A stretch of 64,000 nucleotides of DNA, from positions 62,001 through 126,000 of the forward strand of contig NZ_JAMLIE010000002.1 in NCBI RefSeq assembly GCF_023954335.1, in the 5' to 3' direction. Of the stretch, positions 14,708 to 28,020 are shown piece by piece. The notes beneath the pieces are model-generated. The model searched no databases and was not told the DNA's origin. It saw only the letters and a list, made by a program, of their open reading frames with translations. Within the stretch, counting starts at the first letter, position 1, and every line of letters starts with the position of its first letter. The position numbers and the translations under genes were made by a program. The stretch comes from Aquamicrobium sp. (GTDB taxonomy: Bacteria; Pseudomonadota; Alphaproteobacteria; Rhizobiales; Rhizobiaceae).

Positions 14708-14736
14708 GGCGGCGTCTTCGGACGCCGCCTTTTTTT
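14708..14736 (+). terminator. Strong terminator after hsp20
   Basis: GGCGGCGTC (14708-14716) pairs perfectly with GACGCCGCC (14721-14729) across a TTCG tetraloop, followed by seven T residues. The stop codon of the converging threonine aldolase gene lies just beyond. Confidence 0.9.
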
Positions 14737-14738
14737 GT

Positions 14739-15788
14739 TCAGGCGAGCAGCGCGCCGAAGCGGTCGACCTCGTCCTGCGTGGTGGCGAAGCTGGTGACGA
14801 GGCGCACCAGCGTCTCGTTCTCGTTTATGCCGCCGGCGATCTCGCGCGGCGGATGCCAGTCGTAGAACACCGCGCCTTGCGCCTTCAGCCTCTCGGCCGC
14901 CGTCTTTTCGAGAATCGGAAACACCTCGTTGGCCTGCGGCTTCCAGCCGAGGCGGGCATGCGGCGAGGCCTCGACATGGGCGGCGAGACGCCGGGCCATC
15001 GCATTGGCGTGCCGCGCGGTCTCCAGCCACAGGCCATCGCGAAAATAGGCCTCGAACTGGGCGGCGACGAAGCGCGACTTGGAAAAGAGCTGCGCCGCGC
15101 GCTTGCGGATGAAGGGAAACTGCCGCGCCCTGTCGGCATCCATGAACACGACCGCCTCGGCGCACCAGCAGCCGTTCTTGGTGCCGCCGAAGGAGACGAT
15201 GTCGACGCCGCGCTTCCAGGTCATTTCGGCGGGGGTCAGGCCGAGCGAGACGAGGGCGTTGGCGAAGCGCGCGCCGTCCATGTGCAGCGAAAGGCCGTTT
15301 TTTCGCGCGACGGCGGCTATCGCCTCGATGTCGTCGGCGCCGTAGACGGTGCCGATTTCGCTCGCCTGCGTGATCGAGACCGCGGCCGGCTGGCCGGAAT
15401 GGACGAAAGCGGCGGGATAGCGGTCGATTTCGGCCTGCAAGGCCTGCGGCGTGATGCGGCCGAGCGGGCCGTCGACCGGGGCGAGGCGGCCGCCGCCGGA
15501 AAGATATTCGACAGCGCCGCCTTCATCGGCGATCATGTGGGCTTGCGCGTGGGCGAAGTAGACGCCGCCCGGCCGCGCCAGCGCCGTCATCGACAGCGCG
15601 TTGGCGGCCGTGCCGGTGCCGACGAAGAACACCGCCACCTCGCGCTCGAAGATGTCGCAGAAGGTGCGCCCGACCGCCTTGTCGAGGTCGCCCGAACCAT
15701 AGGCGGACATGTAGCCGGCCGCATGACGGGCGAGATTTTCGGCGATAGCCGGATGGGCGCCGGCCCAGTTGTCGGAGGCGAAGATCAT
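14739..15788 (-). CDS. ltaE: Low-specificity L-threonine aldolase
   Basis: The protein has 349 residues, a fold-type I PLP enzyme of the beta-eliminating lyase / aldolase family. Family marks are SDNWAGAHP at the start, FFVGTGTAAN for cofactor phosphate binding, HMDGARFANALVS with the aspartate that holds the pyridine nitrogen, and VSFGGTKNG with the lysine that forms the Schiff base. It splits L-threonine or allo-threonine into glycine and acetaldehyde. I chose the ATG at 15788 as the first residue that aligns with the family; the extension upstream is not protein-like. It is divergent from gltB, and a repeated operator lies between the two. Confidence 0.88.
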   Translation of the reverse strand: MIFASDNWAGAHPAIAENLARHAAGYMSAYGSGDLDKAVGRTFCDIFEREVAVFFVGTGTAANALSMTALARPGGVYFAHAQAHMIADEGGAVEYLSGGGRLAPVDGPLGRITPQALQAEIDRYPAAFVHSGQPAAVSITQASEIGTVYGADDIEAIAAVARKNGLSLHMDGARFANALVSLGLTPAEMTWKRGVDIVSFGGTKNGCWCAEAVVFMDADRARQFPFIRKRAAQLFSKSRFVAAQFEAYFRDGLWLETARHANAMARRLAAHVEASPHARLGWKPQANEVFPILEKTAAERLKAQGAVFYDWHPPREIAGGINENETLVRLVTSFATTQDEVDRFGALLA

Positions 15789-15980
15789 GTTCGGCAGAGT
15801 CCGGAAGAGAAGGTTGCAGGCATTTCCACTGTGGACGGACGCGGCCCGTTGGGCAAGGGTCGGCGCGATTTCTGAACGGAAAGAACGCAATTGCGCCGTC
15901 TGGCGCAGCAAAGTTTCGCCACATGCCGGATTTTTTTGCATTTGCGTCTTGTGCGTTGCCGGCTCCTGTGGCATGGATAT

Positions 15981-16021
15981 ATAGGACAGTATTGCTGTCT
16001 TATACAGCATTGCTGTCCTAT
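15981..16021. promoter_or_regulatory. Tandem 18-bp operator-like repeats between ltaE and gltB
   Basis: Two adjacent 18-base units, ACAGTATTGCTGTCTTAT (15986-16003) and ACAGCATTGCTGTCCTAT (16004-16021), differ at two positions. Each has internal ACAG-N5-CTGT dyad symmetry. The whole array is also bracketed by ATAGGACAG (15981-15989) and CTGTCCTAT (16013-16021). Helically phased repeats overlapping TATA-rich sequence in a 404-base divergent gap suggest cooperative binding of a regulator. The protein is not identified. The remainder of the gap (15,789-16,192) shows no gene. Confidence 0.65.
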
Positions 16022-16192
16022 CTGCCGCCGGCAACGACGAGGCGGCGAATGCGTTTCGCATCCGCCGCGGCTTCACGAAGCGGGCGGTCCCATAGGGAAG
16101 ATGCCGGCTTTCGCGCCGGGCGGCGCATGAAAGCGCCCCCGAACGACGGCGCGGCGAACGACATGAGACATGACAGGACGGAGGACAAGGCG

Positions 16193-20917
<4,725 letters not shown>

Positions 20918-21106
20918 TAAGGCTGGCCATCTTCCCAATGGGCGTCCCGCCCTCGCTCAAACCCGGAGCGCGTCCGCGCTGATCGAGGGGTCGCGAGCGG
21001 CGGCCCGCCATGCCGGGGCAGGGCTCCGGTTTCGATTGACACTACGCACGACCGCGCGCCGGCATCGATGCCGGCTGGTCGAACGGAAAGTCCGGGGATT
21101 GGACCG

Positions 21107-22564
21107 ATGGGCAAGGTAACGGGATTTCTCGAGATCGACAGGCAGGTGCCGAAGTACCAGCCGGCGGCGGATCGCATCCGCCATTTCCGGGAGTTCACGC
21201 TCCCGATGTCCGACAAGGAGGTGGAGAAGCAGGCCGCGCGCTGCATGGATTGCGGCGTGCCCTATTGCCACGGGCCGACGGGCTGCCCGGTCCACAACCA
21301 GATCCCGGACTGGAACGACCTCGTCTACAATGGCGACTGGGAAGGGGCGATCCGCAACCTGCATTCGACCAACAACTTCCCCGACTGGACCGGCCGCATC
21401 TGCCCGGCCCCGTGCGAGGAAGCCTGCACGCTGAACCTCGAGGACATCCCTGTCGCCATCAAGACGGTGGAGCAGGCCATCGCCGACAGGGCCTACGAGA
21501 CGGGGTTTCTCGCGCCGCAGCCGGCGGCGCAGCAGACCGGCAGGCGCGTCGCGGTCATCGGCTCCGGCCCGGCCGGCATGGCCGCCGCCCAGCAGCTCGG
21601 CCGCGCCGGCCACGAGGTCCATGTCTACGAGCGCGAATCGAAGCCCGGCGGGCTGATGCGCTACGGCATCCCCGACTTCAAGATCGAGAAGCAGTATGTC
21701 GACGCGCGCGTCAGCCAGATGGAGGGCGAGGGCGTCACCTTCTTCTGCGGGGTCAATGTCGGTGTCGACAAGCCGGTCGCCGACCTCATCGCCGAATACG
21801 ACGCGGTGCTCTATTGCGGCGGCTCGGAAACGCCGCGCCCGGCCGGCATTCCCGGCGTCGACTATGCCGGCGTCCACGACGCGATGCCCTATCTCGTCCA
21901 GCAGAACCGCCGCGTCGGCGGCGAGGACATCTGCTCCGTCGCCTGGCCGTCCGAGCCGATCCTCGCCGGCGGCAAGCATGTCGTCGTCGTCGGCGGCGGC
22001 GACACCGCGTCCGACTGCGTCGGGACGGCGTTCCGGCAGGGCGCGGTGCGCGTCACCCAGCTCGACATCCGCCCCCGTCCGCCGGAGAAGGAGGACAAGC
22101 TGACCGTGTGGCCCTACTGGGCGACGAAGATGCGCGTCTCGACCAGCCAGGCCGAAGGGGCGGCGCGCGAATTCCAGGCGGCGACGCTCGAATTCGTCGG
22201 CGACGAGGACGGCGTGCTGACCGGGGTGAAGTGCTGCGAGGTCGACGAGCGGCGCAAGCCCGTTGCCGGCAGCGAGTTCATCATCCGCGCCGATCTCGCC
22301 TTCATCGCCATCGGCTTCGCCGGGCCGCGCGAGGACGGCGTCGTCGGCGAGCTTCGGGGCAGCCTCGCACTCTCCGTCGATTCCCGCCGCTCGACCAACG
22401 TCGTCGCCAACGACCGCACTTACGCGACCAGCGTGCCGAAGCTGTTCGCGGCCGGCGACGTGCGGCGCGGCCAGTCGCTGGTGGTGTGGGCGATCCGCGA
22501 AGGCCGGCAGGCGGCGCATGCCATCGACAAGCACCTGATGGGCGAGACGCTGCTGCCGCGGTGA
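21107..22564 (+). CDS. gltD: Glutamate synthase (NADPH) small subunit
   Basis: The protein has 485 residues. The N-terminal domain holds cysteine clusters for two low-potential 4Fe-4S centres (CMDCGVPYC and GRICPAPCEEAC). A Rossmann motif GSGPAGMAAAQQL binds FAD, VVVGGGDTASDCVGTA binds NADPH, and the ending AAGDVRRGQSLVVWAI is typical of the family. It passes electrons from NADPH to the GltB subunit. I chose the ATG at 21107 (MGKVTGFLEIDRQ), which is the usual N-terminus. The 189 bases before it hold no gene; gltB and gltD are probably co-transcribed. Confidence 0.95.
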   Translation: MGKVTGFLEIDRQVPKYQPAADRIRHFREFTLPMSDKEVEKQAARCMDCGVPYCHGPTGCPVHNQIPDWNDLVYNGDWEGAIRNLHSTNNFPDWTGRICPAPCEEACTLNLEDIPVAIKTVEQAIADRAYETGFLAPQPAAQQTGRRVAVIGSGPAGMAAAQQLGRAGHEVHVYERESKPGGLMRYGIPDFKIEKQYVDARVSQMEGEGVTFFCGVNVGVDKPVADLIAEYDAVLYCGGSETPRPAGIPGVDYAGVHDAMPYLVQQNRRVGGEDICSVAWPSEPILAGGKHVVVVGGGDTASDCVGTAFRQGAVRVTQLDIRPRPPEKEDKLTVWPYWATKMRVSTSQAEGAAREFQAATLEFVGDEDGVLTGVKCCEVDERRKPVAGSEFIIRADLAFIAIGFAGPREDGVVGELRGSLALSVDSRRSTNVVANDRTYATSVPKLFAAGDVRRGQSLVVWAIREGRQAAHAIDKHLMGETLLPR

Positions 22565-22585
22565 ATTGATCCGCCGTCGAGGCAT

Positions 22586-22609
22586 CTTCTCCCCGTGAAC
22601 GGGTAGAAG
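22586..22609. repeat. Short intergenic palindrome, likely bidirectional terminator
   Basis: CTTCT plus CCCGT (22586-22596) mirrors ACGGG plus AGAAG (22599-22609) with one unpaired base on each side and a GA centre. It lies between the converging ends of gltD and the DUF459 gene. Sequences of the CTTCTCCCCGT type are common dispersed palindromes in rhizobial genomes. Confidence 0.55.
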
Positions 22610-22659
22610 GGGGGCGGAGAGGTTGCGGCAGTGTTTCGCCCCGTTCAGGGGGCGGCGGC

Positions 22660-23889
22660 CTATCGCGTCAGCGCGCCGGTCGTTTCCGGCGCGGGCGCGG
22701 CAGCGGCCGCCGGCACCACGGCCTCGGGCCTGCGGGCGACGAAGTCGTCGGCGCGGCCGGGCCTCGTCTCGGGCGCGATGCCCTCGCGGGCGAGCTTTTC
22801 GGCGGGGGTCTTCGCCTCGCCGTTCGGCGGCGCCACGACGGCGCCAAGGAGGCCCGAGCCTGCTTCCGCGCCGAGATCGTCGATGGCGAGGGGCGGGGTG
22901 CGGTCGATCTCGGCGGGCGCGCCGTCGGGACCCGGTACGAGGCCGGGCTCGGGCGCGAGGGAATCCGGCCTGCCGGCATCTCTCAAGTCGAGCAGGCGGG
23001 CGAGCGGCTTCTCGACATAGAACGCCATCTTGCGTCGGCCGGCGCGGGTGACGTTGATGCCGTCCTCGGCGCGCAGCTGCGCGGGCTGGCCGTTCATGTC
23101 CGGCCCTTTGGCGACGAAGCTGCCGCTCTCGTCGACGAAACCGTCCCAGACATCGATGAACTCGCCCCCGGCATCGGTGACGATGCGGCGATAGATGTCG
23201 TTGAAGGCGATCATGTCCGACGACATCGCCGACGACTTGAACGGCAGGTTGCCGATCCACAGCAGGGGCAGGTTCCTGTCGCGGATCGCCTTCACCAGCG
23301 CCGTCGCGCGACGCTCGTACTCGGCGGTCCACGCGTCCGAGCGCGGGGCCTCGCGGGTGTCGCCGACGCGCATCTGCTGGCGGTCGTTGGAGCCGATCAT
23401 CACGATGACGGCGGCCGGGTTCTCGGCCTCGATGACCGAAGCGATGTTGCCCGGCCAGTCGTAGTGGTCGTCGCGCACGAGGCCGGACGAGCCGTTCGAG
23501 CGGCCGACGACGAGGACATTGGCGTTCTCCGCATAGGCGCTCGCCAGCCCGTCGGCGAGGCCGCCGGCGAGGAAGTCGCCGATGACGAGGACGCGCCGGG
23601 CGTCCTCTGCCTTCGCCACGGTGGGAACCGCCGGCTGCTGGGCCGCTGGGGCGGTGCGCCGCTGCGCCGGCCGGCGCGGCTTGGTCTCGACGGGTGCGGC
23701 ACGGTCCTGCTTCTCGCCGCGGGGGAACAGGAAGCGCAAGAGCCCGCCGCCGCGCCGCTCGCCGCTTTCCTGGGCATGGGCCCCGGCGGGGCCGAAGCCG
23801 CCGCCCGGCGAGGGCATGGCGAGGGCGAGCAGCAGCCCGGCGCAGACGATGCGCCCGAAATGCCCCAAAGGCGCGGTGAAAGCCTTCAT
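22660..23889 (-). CDS. Exported SGNH/GDSL-like protein, DUF459 family
   Basis: The protein has 409 residues. An N-terminal signal peptide (hydrophobic core at about 13-27, cleavage after AHA near residue 38) sends it to the periplasm. A basic, Pro/Ala-rich linker follows. The DUF459 domain, related to SGNH hydrolases, spans about residues 95-305: VLVIGDFLAGGLADGL replaces the usual GDS block, then VVIVMIGSNDRQQM and a C-terminal RAEDGINVTRAGRRKMA with the catalytic-type Asp/His position occupied by N. The C-terminal 100 residues are Pro/Ala-rich. Replacement of the serine by phenylalanine in GDF would make classical esterase activity doubtful. It follows the transglycosylase gene, 20 bases after its stop. 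Confidence 0.78.
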   Translation of the reverse strand: MKAFTAPLGHFGRIVCAGLLLALAMPSPGGGFGPAGAHAQESGERRGGGLLRFLFPRGEKQDRAAPVETKPRRPAQRRTAPAAQQPAVPTVAKAEDARRVLVIGDFLAGGLADGLASAYAENANVLVVGRSNGSSGLVRDDHYDWPGNIASVIEAENPAAVIVMIGSNDRQQMRVGDTREAPRSDAWTAEYERRATALVKAIRDRNLPLLWIGNLPFKSSAMSSDMIAFNDIYRRIVTDAGGEFIDVWDGFVDESGSFVAKGPDMNGQPAQLRAEDGINVTRAGRRKMAFYVEKPLARLLDLRDAGRPDSLAPEPGLVPGPDGAPAEIDRTPPLAIDDLGAEAGSGLLGAVVAPPNGEAKTPAEKLAREGIAPETRPGRADDFVARRPEAVVPAAAAAPAPETTGALTR

Positions 23890-23909
23890 GCCCGCTCCGT
23901 CATATGCTT

Positions 23910-25130
23910 CTACTGGCCGCGCAGCTTCAGGAGCAGCTCCCTGCTCGGGTGGCCGTCCTGCGACAGTCCGAGGCGCTGTTGTAGCGCCTTGATCGCGGCG
24001 CGGGAACCCGTGCCGATCTTGCCGTCGATCTCGCCGTCATAATAGCCGTGGGCGGAAAGCCGCTTCTGCAATTCCTGCGTCTCCGCGAAGGAGAGGCGGG
24101 TGAAGGGCCGGTTCCAGTCCTGCACCAGCCCGCCATAGCCGGCGATCTCGTCGGCGAGCAGGCCGACGGCGAGCGCGTAGCGGTCGGAATTGTTGTAAGC
24201 CTTGAGGACGCGGAAGTTCTTGATCATCAGGAAGGCCGGGCCTTCGCGCCCGTCCAGCACCTTCAGCTCGGCGCTGTCGCCCGGCGAGGGGAAGGGTTTT
24301 CCGCGCGCGCGCCGGACGCCGATCCCGTCCCATTTCGACAGCGACATCGAGCCGGAGGGGAATTTCCTTCCGGCAGGCAGCGACACTTCGTAGCCCCAGG
24401 TCTTGCCGTTCTGCCAGCCGTTCTTGCGCAGAAGGTTGGCGGCGGTGGCCAGCGCGTCGGGAACCGAGTTCCAGATGTCGCGCCTGCCGTTGCCGTCGGC
24501 ATCGACCGCATAGGCGAGGTAGCTCGTCGGGATGAACTGGGTGTGGCCCATCGCGCCGGCCCACGAGCCCTTGAGGTGGCTTTCGTCGATGTCGCCGCTC
24601 TGCAGGATCTTCATCGCCGCGATCAGCTGCTGGCGGGCGAACTTCTGCCGCCGCTTGTCGGCATAGGCGAGCGTCGCCAGCGAGCGGACGACGCTGCGCA
24701 TCACCTTGTCGTTCTTCAGCACCTCGCCATAGCTCGATTCCATCGACCAGATGGCGAGCAGGATGTGGCGGTCGACGCCGTAGGTGCTCTCGATGCGGTC
24801 GAGCCACGGCTTCCACTGGCGCGCCATCTCGCGGCCGGTGCGGATGGTGCCCTCGTTTACGCGGTTGTCGAAATAATCCCACACCGGGGCGGTGAATTCG
24901 GGCTGGTAGCGGGCCTTTTCCAGCACTTCGGGGTCGGGCGCGGTGACGCCGCGGAAGGCGCGGTCATAGGTGGCGCGGCTGATGCCGCTCTGCGCCGCGG
25001 TGGCGCGGAAATCGGCGACCCAGCGCTGGAACCCGGCGTCGGCAAGGGCCGTGCCCGCAGGCAGGACCAGAGCCAAGGCAAGCCCCGCCGCGCGGATGAG
25101 CGATGAAAGGCGCGAGCCGTAAGCGGTCAT
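23910..25130 (-). CDS. Lytic murein transglycosylase, MltB type with PG-binding domain
   Basis: The protein has 406 residues. A signal peptide covers about residues 1-26 (core ALALVLPAGTALA). The MltB-like SLT_2 domain spans about 30-325, with ILLAIWSMESSYGEV containing the catalytic glutamate and GAMGHTQFIPTSYLAYAVDADG. A peptidoglycan-binding domain of the PG_binding_1 type lies at about 345-400 (LQKRLSAHGYYDGEIDGKIG). It cuts the glycan chain with formation of anhydromuramic ends. The ATG at 25130 has AAGGAG six bases upstream, which decides the start over the earlier ATG. It is divergent from galU and is followed by the DUF459 gene, probably in one operon. Confidence 0.9.
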   Translation of the reverse strand: MTAYGSRLSSLIRAAGLALALVLPAGTALADAGFQRWVADFRATAAQSGISRATYDRAFRGVTAPDPEVLEKARYQPEFTAPVWDYFDNRVNEGTIRTGREMARQWKPWLDRIESTYGVDRHILLAIWSMESSYGEVLKNDKVMRSVVRSLATLAYADKRRQKFARQQLIAAMKILQSGDIDESHLKGSWAGAMGHTQFIPTSYLAYAVDADGNGRRDIWNSVPDALATAANLLRKNGWQNGKTWGYEVSLPAGRKFPSGSMSLSKWDGIGVRRARGKPFPSPGDSAELKVLDGREGPAFLMIKNFRVLKAYNNSDRYALAVGLLADEIAGYGGLVQDWNRPFTRLSFAETQELQKRLSAHGYYDGEIDGKIGTGSRAAIKALQQRLGLSQDGHPSRELLLKLRGQ

Positions 25131-25334
25131 GGATGTCTCCTTTTGCATACGCACAGGGAACCATTCATCGGCCATCGGAGTTAGGATTTGGTTTACCATG
25201 TTCCGTAGCATCGCCCGGAATCGGGCAAATTCCGCCCATATCCACCCCATCGTGATCGTTCCGATTCGGTATTCGTCAATCTCGGCATGAAAATGTCCGG
25301 CGAACACCTTTCAAACTGCGAGACCCCGATAAAG

Positions 25335-26216
25335 ATGCGTAAAGTCAGAAAGGCCGTCTTTCCCGTCGCTGGCCTCGGCACCCGCTTCCTGCCCGCCACC
25401 AAGGCGATCCCGAAGGAGATGCTGACGGTGGTGGACAGGCCGGTGATCCAGTACGTGGTCGACGAGGCCCGCGAGGCCGGCATCGAGCATTTCATCTTCG
25501 TCACCGGCCGCAACAAGGCGGTGATCGAGGACCATTTCGACATCCAGTTCGAGCTCTACAACACGCTCGCCGAGCGTGGGAAGGACGAGCAGCTCGAGCG
25601 GCTGCGCGCGCTCCAGCCGGTGCCGGGGCAGACCAGCTTCACCCGCCAGCAGGAGCCTCTCGGCCTCGGCCACGCCGTCTGGTGCGCGCGCGAGCTGGTC
25701 GGCGACGAGCCGTTCGCGCTGCTCCTGCCGGACATGATCATGCATTCGCAGGAAAGCTGCCTGAAGGGCATGGTCGATCTTTACGACAAGAGCGGCGGCA
25801 ACGTCGTGGCGGTGCAGGAATGCGACCCGGCCGAGGCGCACAAATACGGCATCGTCGCCAAGGGCGCCGAAGTCGGCGAAGGCTTCGAGATCACCGCGAT
25901 GGTCGAGAAGCCGGCGAAGGGCACGGCGCCGTCGAATCTCTACATCAACGGCCGCTACATCCTCCAGCCCGAGATCTTCGCCATCCTCGAGAACCAGGAG
26001 CGCGGCGCGGGCGGCGAGATCCAGTTGACCGACGCGATGATACGGCTGGGCGACAGCCAGAAGATGTTCGGATTCCACTATCGCGGCGACACCTACGATT
26101 GCGGCTCGCCCGAAGGCTTCGTCGAGGCCAACCTCGCCTTCGCGCTCCGGCGGCCGGAGCTGCGCGAGGTGGTCGAGAACGTGATGGCGCGGCTGTCGGG
26201 GGCATCGCGCGGATAG
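25335..26216 (+). CDS. galU: UTP-glucose-1-phosphate uridylyltransferase
   Basis: The protein has 293 residues. The nucleotide-binding signature is FPVAGLGTRFLPATKAIPKEML at residues 8-29, and other family blocks are GLGHAVWCARELVG, LLLPDMIM and TYDCGSPEGF near the C-terminus. It makes UDP-glucose for exopolysaccharide, lipopolysaccharide and cyclic glucans. I start at the ATG at 25335 (MRKVRKAVF), which matches the usual family N-terminus; an upstream in-frame ATG at 25287 would add 16 residues and neither has a clear ribosome-binding site. The 204-base divergent gap to the transglycosylase shows no other gene. Confidence 0.93.
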   Translation: MRKVRKAVFPVAGLGTRFLPATKAIPKEMLTVVDRPVIQYVVDEAREAGIEHFIFVTGRNKAVIEDHFDIQFELYNTLAERGKDEQLERLRALQPVPGQTSFTRQQEPLGLGHAVWCARELVGDEPFALLLPDMIMHSQESCLKGMVDLYDKSGGNVVAVQECDPAEAHKYGIVAKGAEVGEGFEITAMVEKPAKGTAPSNLYINGRYILQPEIFAILENQERGAGGEIQLTDAMIRLGDSQKMFGFHYRGDTYDCGSPEGFVEANLAFALRRPELREVVENVMARLSGASRG

Positions 26217-26239
26217 CCCATCCGGCCGGGGGCGGTGCC

Positions 26240-26379
26240 GACCCCTCACCGACCCTTCGGGCCACCTCTCCCCAGAGGGGAGAGGAAAAGCCCAAGCTGG
26301 ACGAACGATGGCATGGCGGCAGCGATTTTCCTCTCCCCTCTGGGGAGAGGTGGCGAGCGCAGCGAGCCGGTGAGGGGTC
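26240..26379. repeat. 140-bp inverted repeat, RIME/REP-like element
   Basis: The left part (26240-26289) and the right part (26326-26379) are imperfect complements: GACCCCTCACCG pairs with CGGTGAGGGGTC at the outer ends and CCTCTCCCC with GGGGAGAGG inside. Each arm also contains its own smaller palindrome CCTCTCCCC-AGA-GGGGAGAGG. Elements of this composition are abundant between rhizobial genes. It lies between the converging ends of galU and the beta-barrel gene, so it can act as a terminator in both directions. Confidence 0.75.
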
Positions 26380-26397
26380 TGCGCCGGCCTTTCCGGA

Positions 26398-27861
26398 TCA
26401 GCGCCGCAGCGTCATGCCGAGCCAGACGCTGGTCGCGTCCCAGTCACGGCCGGCGAGGGTACTTTCCTGCACCTCATGGCGGGCGCGGGCGGTGATGCCG
26501 GCATTGCGGTTCATCCACCAGGTCAGGCCGGCCTCGCCGCGCATGACGATGTCGTGCCCGCCGCCGGAATAGTCGCGCCAGTCGAGCCCGGCCGCGGCGC
26601 GCCCGGTCAGGTTGGCGCGCAGCTCGCGCTCGACGGAGAGGTTGCCCGAGTGAAGCAGCGAGCCGCTGTCGCCGGGCGTGGTCGAGCCCTCGACGGCGGT
26701 GCTGGCCGAGAGCGCGACGGTGGTGCCGCGCACCGGCGACCACCTGAGATTGCCCGCGAGCGACAGGCCGGAAATGTCGGAAAGGCGCGAATCATCCGGC
26801 CGCTCCGTCAGCCAGCCGGCGGCGATCTCGCCGTTCAGCTTCTCGCCGAGGTCGAGCTCGACGCCGGCGCGCAGGGCGTAGTGGTCGGCCGAGCGGGCAT
26901 AGCCTGCGCTGTCGCGCTCATGGTCGTAGAAGCGGCGGCCTATCTCCGCCTCGACGAAGGGCGCGAGCGCCGGCGACAGCGCATAGCCGGCGCGCAGCGT
27001 CGCGGTCGCGAGGGTCGAATCGCGCTCGCGCTGCGAGACGACCGAGCCGTCGGCCAGCTCCGCGTCGTCGAAGGTCTGGCGCATCAGCGCGCCGGTGAGA
27101 CCGAAGCGCAGCGGCCCGGTATCCTTCGACACGCCGGCGCTGGCGTCGAACGTATGGCGCAGCGGCCGCTCCACGGCGGCCGCGATCGCGCCGGGCGTCG
27201 AGGCCGATTCCGGGTTGACGCGGTAGCCGCCGGCGACGAAGGCGGCGAGCTCGTTGGCAAGATCGAAATCGATGCGGCCGGTGGCGCGGCCGTCGACCTC
27301 GTCTATCCGTTCGCCGGAAATCGACCGGCGGTAGGAGCCGTCGACGGAGAAAGAGGCGCGATGGCGCGACCAGTCCGAATCCGCGTCGAGCCGCAGCCGG
27401 GTTTCAGAGAAGGTCGAGGGCCGGCCGCCGGCGGCGGTGGCCGAGTTGGAGGTCCAGCCGATTCCCTGCTCCAGCTGCGGGCGCAGAATGAAGGTGCCGG
27501 CGCGGATGCCGAGCGGGGCGAAAGGGTCGCCCTCGTCGAAGGTCTCGCGGCCCTCGATCGCGCCGACGCGCAGGTTGTCGCGGTCGGTGCGGATGGCGCG
27601 CCCGGTGGTGTCCTCCTCGTCGGGCAGCTCGGCGGCAGGGTCGCCGGCTCGTCCCCGCGGGCGCGGCGTCGGCGCGGCGGCATCGGCAGCATCCCGCCAG
27701 AGATCGGTGACGGGCTGGTCCTCCTCCTCCACCGGCATCGTGCCGCGCAGGCCGGCGGCGTCCTGCGCGCGCGCGGGCGCAGCCGCGAGGCACGCGCAGG
27801 CCAGCGCGAGCACGCTCAAGAATGCCGGAATGCCTGGTCTTCCCGTTCGGCGAGAGGTCAT
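26398..27861 (-). CDS. Outer-membrane beta-barrel protein (BBP2 type)
   Basis: The protein has 487 residues. A signal peptide at about 1-32 ends in AAPARAQ. A polar, Asp/Pro-rich stretch (about 33-110) leads into a C-terminal barrel of about 370 residues with alternating hydrophobic strands and short turns (for example FAVAGGYRVNPES, LATATLRAGYALSP, TSVWLGMTLRR). It ends close to a basic-aromatic tail rather than a classical terminal Phe. The pattern fits the outer-membrane beta-barrel family PF10082, often linked to exopolysaccharide or surface export, but no partner genes are nearby. The ATG at 27861 was chosen for the signal peptide; the upstream extension is basic and unlikely. Confidence 0.78.
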   Translation of the reverse strand: MTSRRTGRPGIPAFLSVLALACACLAAAPARAQDAAGLRGTMPVEEEDQPVTDLWRDAADAAAPTPRPRGRAGDPAAELPDEEDTTGRAIRTDRDNLRVGAIEGRETFDEGDPFAPLGIRAGTFILRPQLEQGIGWTSNSATAAGGRPSTFSETRLRLDADSDWSRHRASFSVDGSYRRSISGERIDEVDGRATGRIDFDLANELAAFVAGGYRVNPESASTPGAIAAAVERPLRHTFDASAGVSKDTGPLRFGLTGALMRQTFDDAELADGSVVSQRERDSTLATATLRAGYALSPALAPFVEAEIGRRFYDHERDSAGYARSADHYALRAGVELDLGEKLNGEIAAGWLTERPDDSRLSDISGLSLAGNLRWSPVRGTTVALSASTAVEGSTTPGDSGSLLHSGNLSVERELRANLTGRAAAGLDWRDYSGGGHDIVMRGEAGLTWWMNRNAGITARARHEVQESTLAGRDWDATSVWLGMTLRR

Positions 27862-27940
27862 GGTTGCCCGATCGAAGGCGCACGGGGCGCGATGCTTACC
27901 GAACCGTAAATGGCGATGGTTAACGGAGCGTTTCCCCAAG

Positions 27941-27983
27941 GCGCGCTTTCGCGCGCGGTTTCGCGATGCGCGCTTTCGCGCGC
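27941..27983. repeat. Two identical GC hairpins in tandem
   Basis: GCGCGC-TTTC-GCGCGC occurs at 27941-27956 and again at 27968-27983, separated by 11 bases. They lie in the divergent gap between the barrel gene and the KpsF-type gene. The second ends 37 bases before the kpsF start, so it may affect the 5' end of that transcript. Confidence 0.6.
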
Positions 27984-28020
27984 GATGGACAAGCAGGGGC
28001 CGAAGCGATAAGCGCTAGCC

